A DNA stretch of 64,000 nucleotides from Sialis fuliginosa (taxonomy: Eukaryota; Arthropoda; Insecta; Megaloptera; Sialidae): the NCBI GenBank assembly GCA_961205875.1, contig OY540814.1:28402151-28466150 (forward strand), read 5' to 3'. Under the pieces are notes generated by a model, which was given only the letters and a program-made list of their open reading frames with translations, had not been told where the DNA came from and searched no databases. The translations under genes and the position numbers were made by a program. This document shows, in pieces, positions 62,332-64,000 of this stretch; position 1 is the first letter of the stretch; each line of letters starts with the position of its first letter.

Positions 62332-64000
62332 GACTCCAGTTTTTTTTTAAAATGTAGCTTACACTATTATCTTTAAGAGCATCACGCACTTAAAGACCTT
62401 CGCGTGCTCCTTCCCTTTTTAAAAACAAGTTAAAACTAAAAAACAAATTAAAACTCATACGCTAACAAAGAAGTAAATTGAATAGTTAATATCTCAGCTT
62501 GGCGCGATCGAAGAGACTCCAGTTTTTTTTTAAAATGTAGCTTACACTATTATCTTTAAGAGCATCATGCACTTAAAGACCTTCGCGTGCTCCTTCCCTT
62601 TTTAAAAACAAGTTAAAACTAAAAAAACAAATTAAAACTCATACGCTAACAAAGAAGTAAATTGAATAGTTAATATCTCAGCTTGGCACGATCGAGGAGA
62701 CTCCAGTTTTTTTTTAAAATGTAGCTTACACTATTATCTTTAAGAGCATCACGCACTTAAAGACCTTCGCGTGCTCCTTCCCTTTTTAAAAACAAGTTAA
62801 AACTAAAAAAACAAATTAAAACTCATACGCTAACAAAGAAGTAAATTGAATAGTTAATATCTCAGCTTGGCACGATCGAGGAGACTCCAGTTTTTTTTTA
62901 AAATGTAGCTTACACTATTATCTTTAAGAGCATCACGCACTTAAAGACCTTCGCGTGCTCCTTCCCTTTTTAAAAACAAGTTAAAACTAAAAAAAAACAA
63001 ATTAAAACTCATACGCTAACAAAGAAGTAAATTGAATAGTTAATATCTGAGCTTGGCGCGATCGAAGAGACTCCAGTTTTTTTTTTAAATGTAGCTTACA
63101 CTATTATCTTTAAGAGCATCATGCACTTAAAGACCTTCGCGTGCTCCTTCCCTTTTTAAAAACAAGTTAAAACTAAAAAACAAATTAAAACTCATACGCT
63201 AACAAAGAAGTAAATTGAATAGTTAATATCTCAGCTTGGCGCGATCGAAGAGACTCCAGTTTTTTTTTTAAATGTAGCTTACACTATTATCTTTAAGAGC
63301 ATCACGCACTTAAAGACCTTCGCGTGCTCCTTCCCTTTTTAAAAACAAGTTAAAACTAAAAAAACAAATTAAAACTCATACGCTAACAAAGAAGTAAATT
63401 GAATAGTTAATATCTCAGCTTGGCGCGATTGAAGAGACTCCAGTTTTTTTTTTAAAATGTAGCTTACACTATTATCTTTAAGAGCATCACGCACTTAAAG
63501 ACCTTCGCGTGCTCCTTCCCTTTTTAAAAACAAGTTAAAACTAAAAAACAAATTAAAACTCATACGCTAACAAAGAAGTAAATTGAATAGTTAATATCTC
63601 AGCTTGGCGCGATCGAAGAGACTCCAGTTTTTTTTTAAAATGTAGCTTACACTATTATCTTTAAGAGCATCACGCACTTAAAGACCTTCGCGTGCTCCTT
63701 CCCTTTTTAAAAACAAGTTAAAACTAAAAAAAACAAATTAAAACTCATACGCTAACAAAGAAGTAAATTGAATAGTTAATATCTCAGCTTGGCGCGATCG
63801 AAGAGACTCCAGTTTTTTTTTAAAATGTAGCTTACACTATTATCTTTAAGAGCATCACGCACTTAAAGACCTTCGCGTGCTCCTTCCCTTTTTAAAAACA
63901 AGTTAAAACTAAAAAAACAAATTAAAACTCATACGCTAACAAAGAAGTAAATTGAATAGTTAATATCTCAGCTTGGCGCGATCGAGGAGACTCCAGTTTT
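62332..64000 (+). repeat. 184-bp satellite (Sat184), 9 units and continuing
   Basis: GACTCCAG starts units at 62332, 62515, 62699, 62883, 63069, 63252, 63436, 63620, 63805 and 63989, with spacings of 183-186 bp. Units are nearly identical. They differ mainly in homopolymer length (A/T runs) and a few G/A sites (GCATCACGCAC/GCATCATGCAC, GATCGAAGAG/GATCGAGGAG). Each holds AGTAAATTGAATAGTTAATA, then TCTCAGCTTGGCGCGATCG, and TCTTTAAGAGCATCACGCAC. The array leaves the window on the right, so its size is unknown. The unit aligns with the internal repeat of hS at 26165-26390 and 51190-51330. Confidence 0.93.

Overview
The window looks like intergenic or intronic DNA from an animal nuclear genome, most likely an insect and perhaps hemipteran (the order is not resolved). 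The grounds are strong A+T richness, no open reading frame beyond about 110 codons, (TCTG)n and (TCCG)n microsatellites next to relaxed insect-type repeats (CTAGCTG...CCCGCG heads, tails such as ATTTCATCAAGATCGGTT), and a dense population of short class II (DNA-transposon) derivatives. There are no bacterial features: no operons, CRISPR or rRNA, and no convincing tRNA. Almost everything I can support is a repeat. These were found by reading copies against each other within the window, so family names here are local labels.

Layout. 1-4.5 kb: a 277-bp hAT-type MITE with an exact 8-bp target duplication, then a 187-bp satellite (SatA, 7 units). 4.7-8.1 kb: dispersed repeat P, a roughly 0.7-kb foldback palindrome (FB) and the first copy of a roughly 0.75-kb element (DR1) that recurs all over the window. 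8-16 kb: GC-richer unique islets, a pogo-like end, a strong hairpin, and two inverted 0.4-kb arms of a TTAA-flanked family. 17-30 kb: mariner-type MITEs (TA1, TA2), a 4-unit satellite (SatJ), family N, a pogo-like element, an unusual element carrying four GAGTTAACTCC motifs, and a possible micro-exon or recursive splice point. 30-40 kb: several DR1 copies, FB copy 2, a 93-bp satellite (SatK) interrupted by a hairpin element, and a complete 706-bp hAT element with a transposase C-terminal remnant and perfect 8-bp target duplications. 40-50 kb: TA1, TTAA-flanked elements, a PIF/Harbinger-type MITE and GC islets. 50-59 kb: FB copy 3, a second Harbinger-type MITE, and local duplications. 59-64 kb: a possible promoter and short first coding exon with an RRKQ motif, then further duplications, and finally a 184-bp satellite running off the right edge whose unit is recognisably derived from the inside of a hAT-type element seen twice elsewhere.

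How it fits together. The DNA has been built by successive insertion of non-autonomous DNA elements, some nested (hAT inside N, pogo inside H, a hairpin element inside SatK). At least one array has been amplified from transposon sequence. The only protein-level signals are the hAT dimerisation-domain remnant (38.7-39.0 kb) and, as a hypothesis, the 13-codon exon at 59.23 kb. The unique GC-richer islets at intervals of a few kilobases are the best candidates for host functional sequence such as enhancers or exons, but I recognise none of them.
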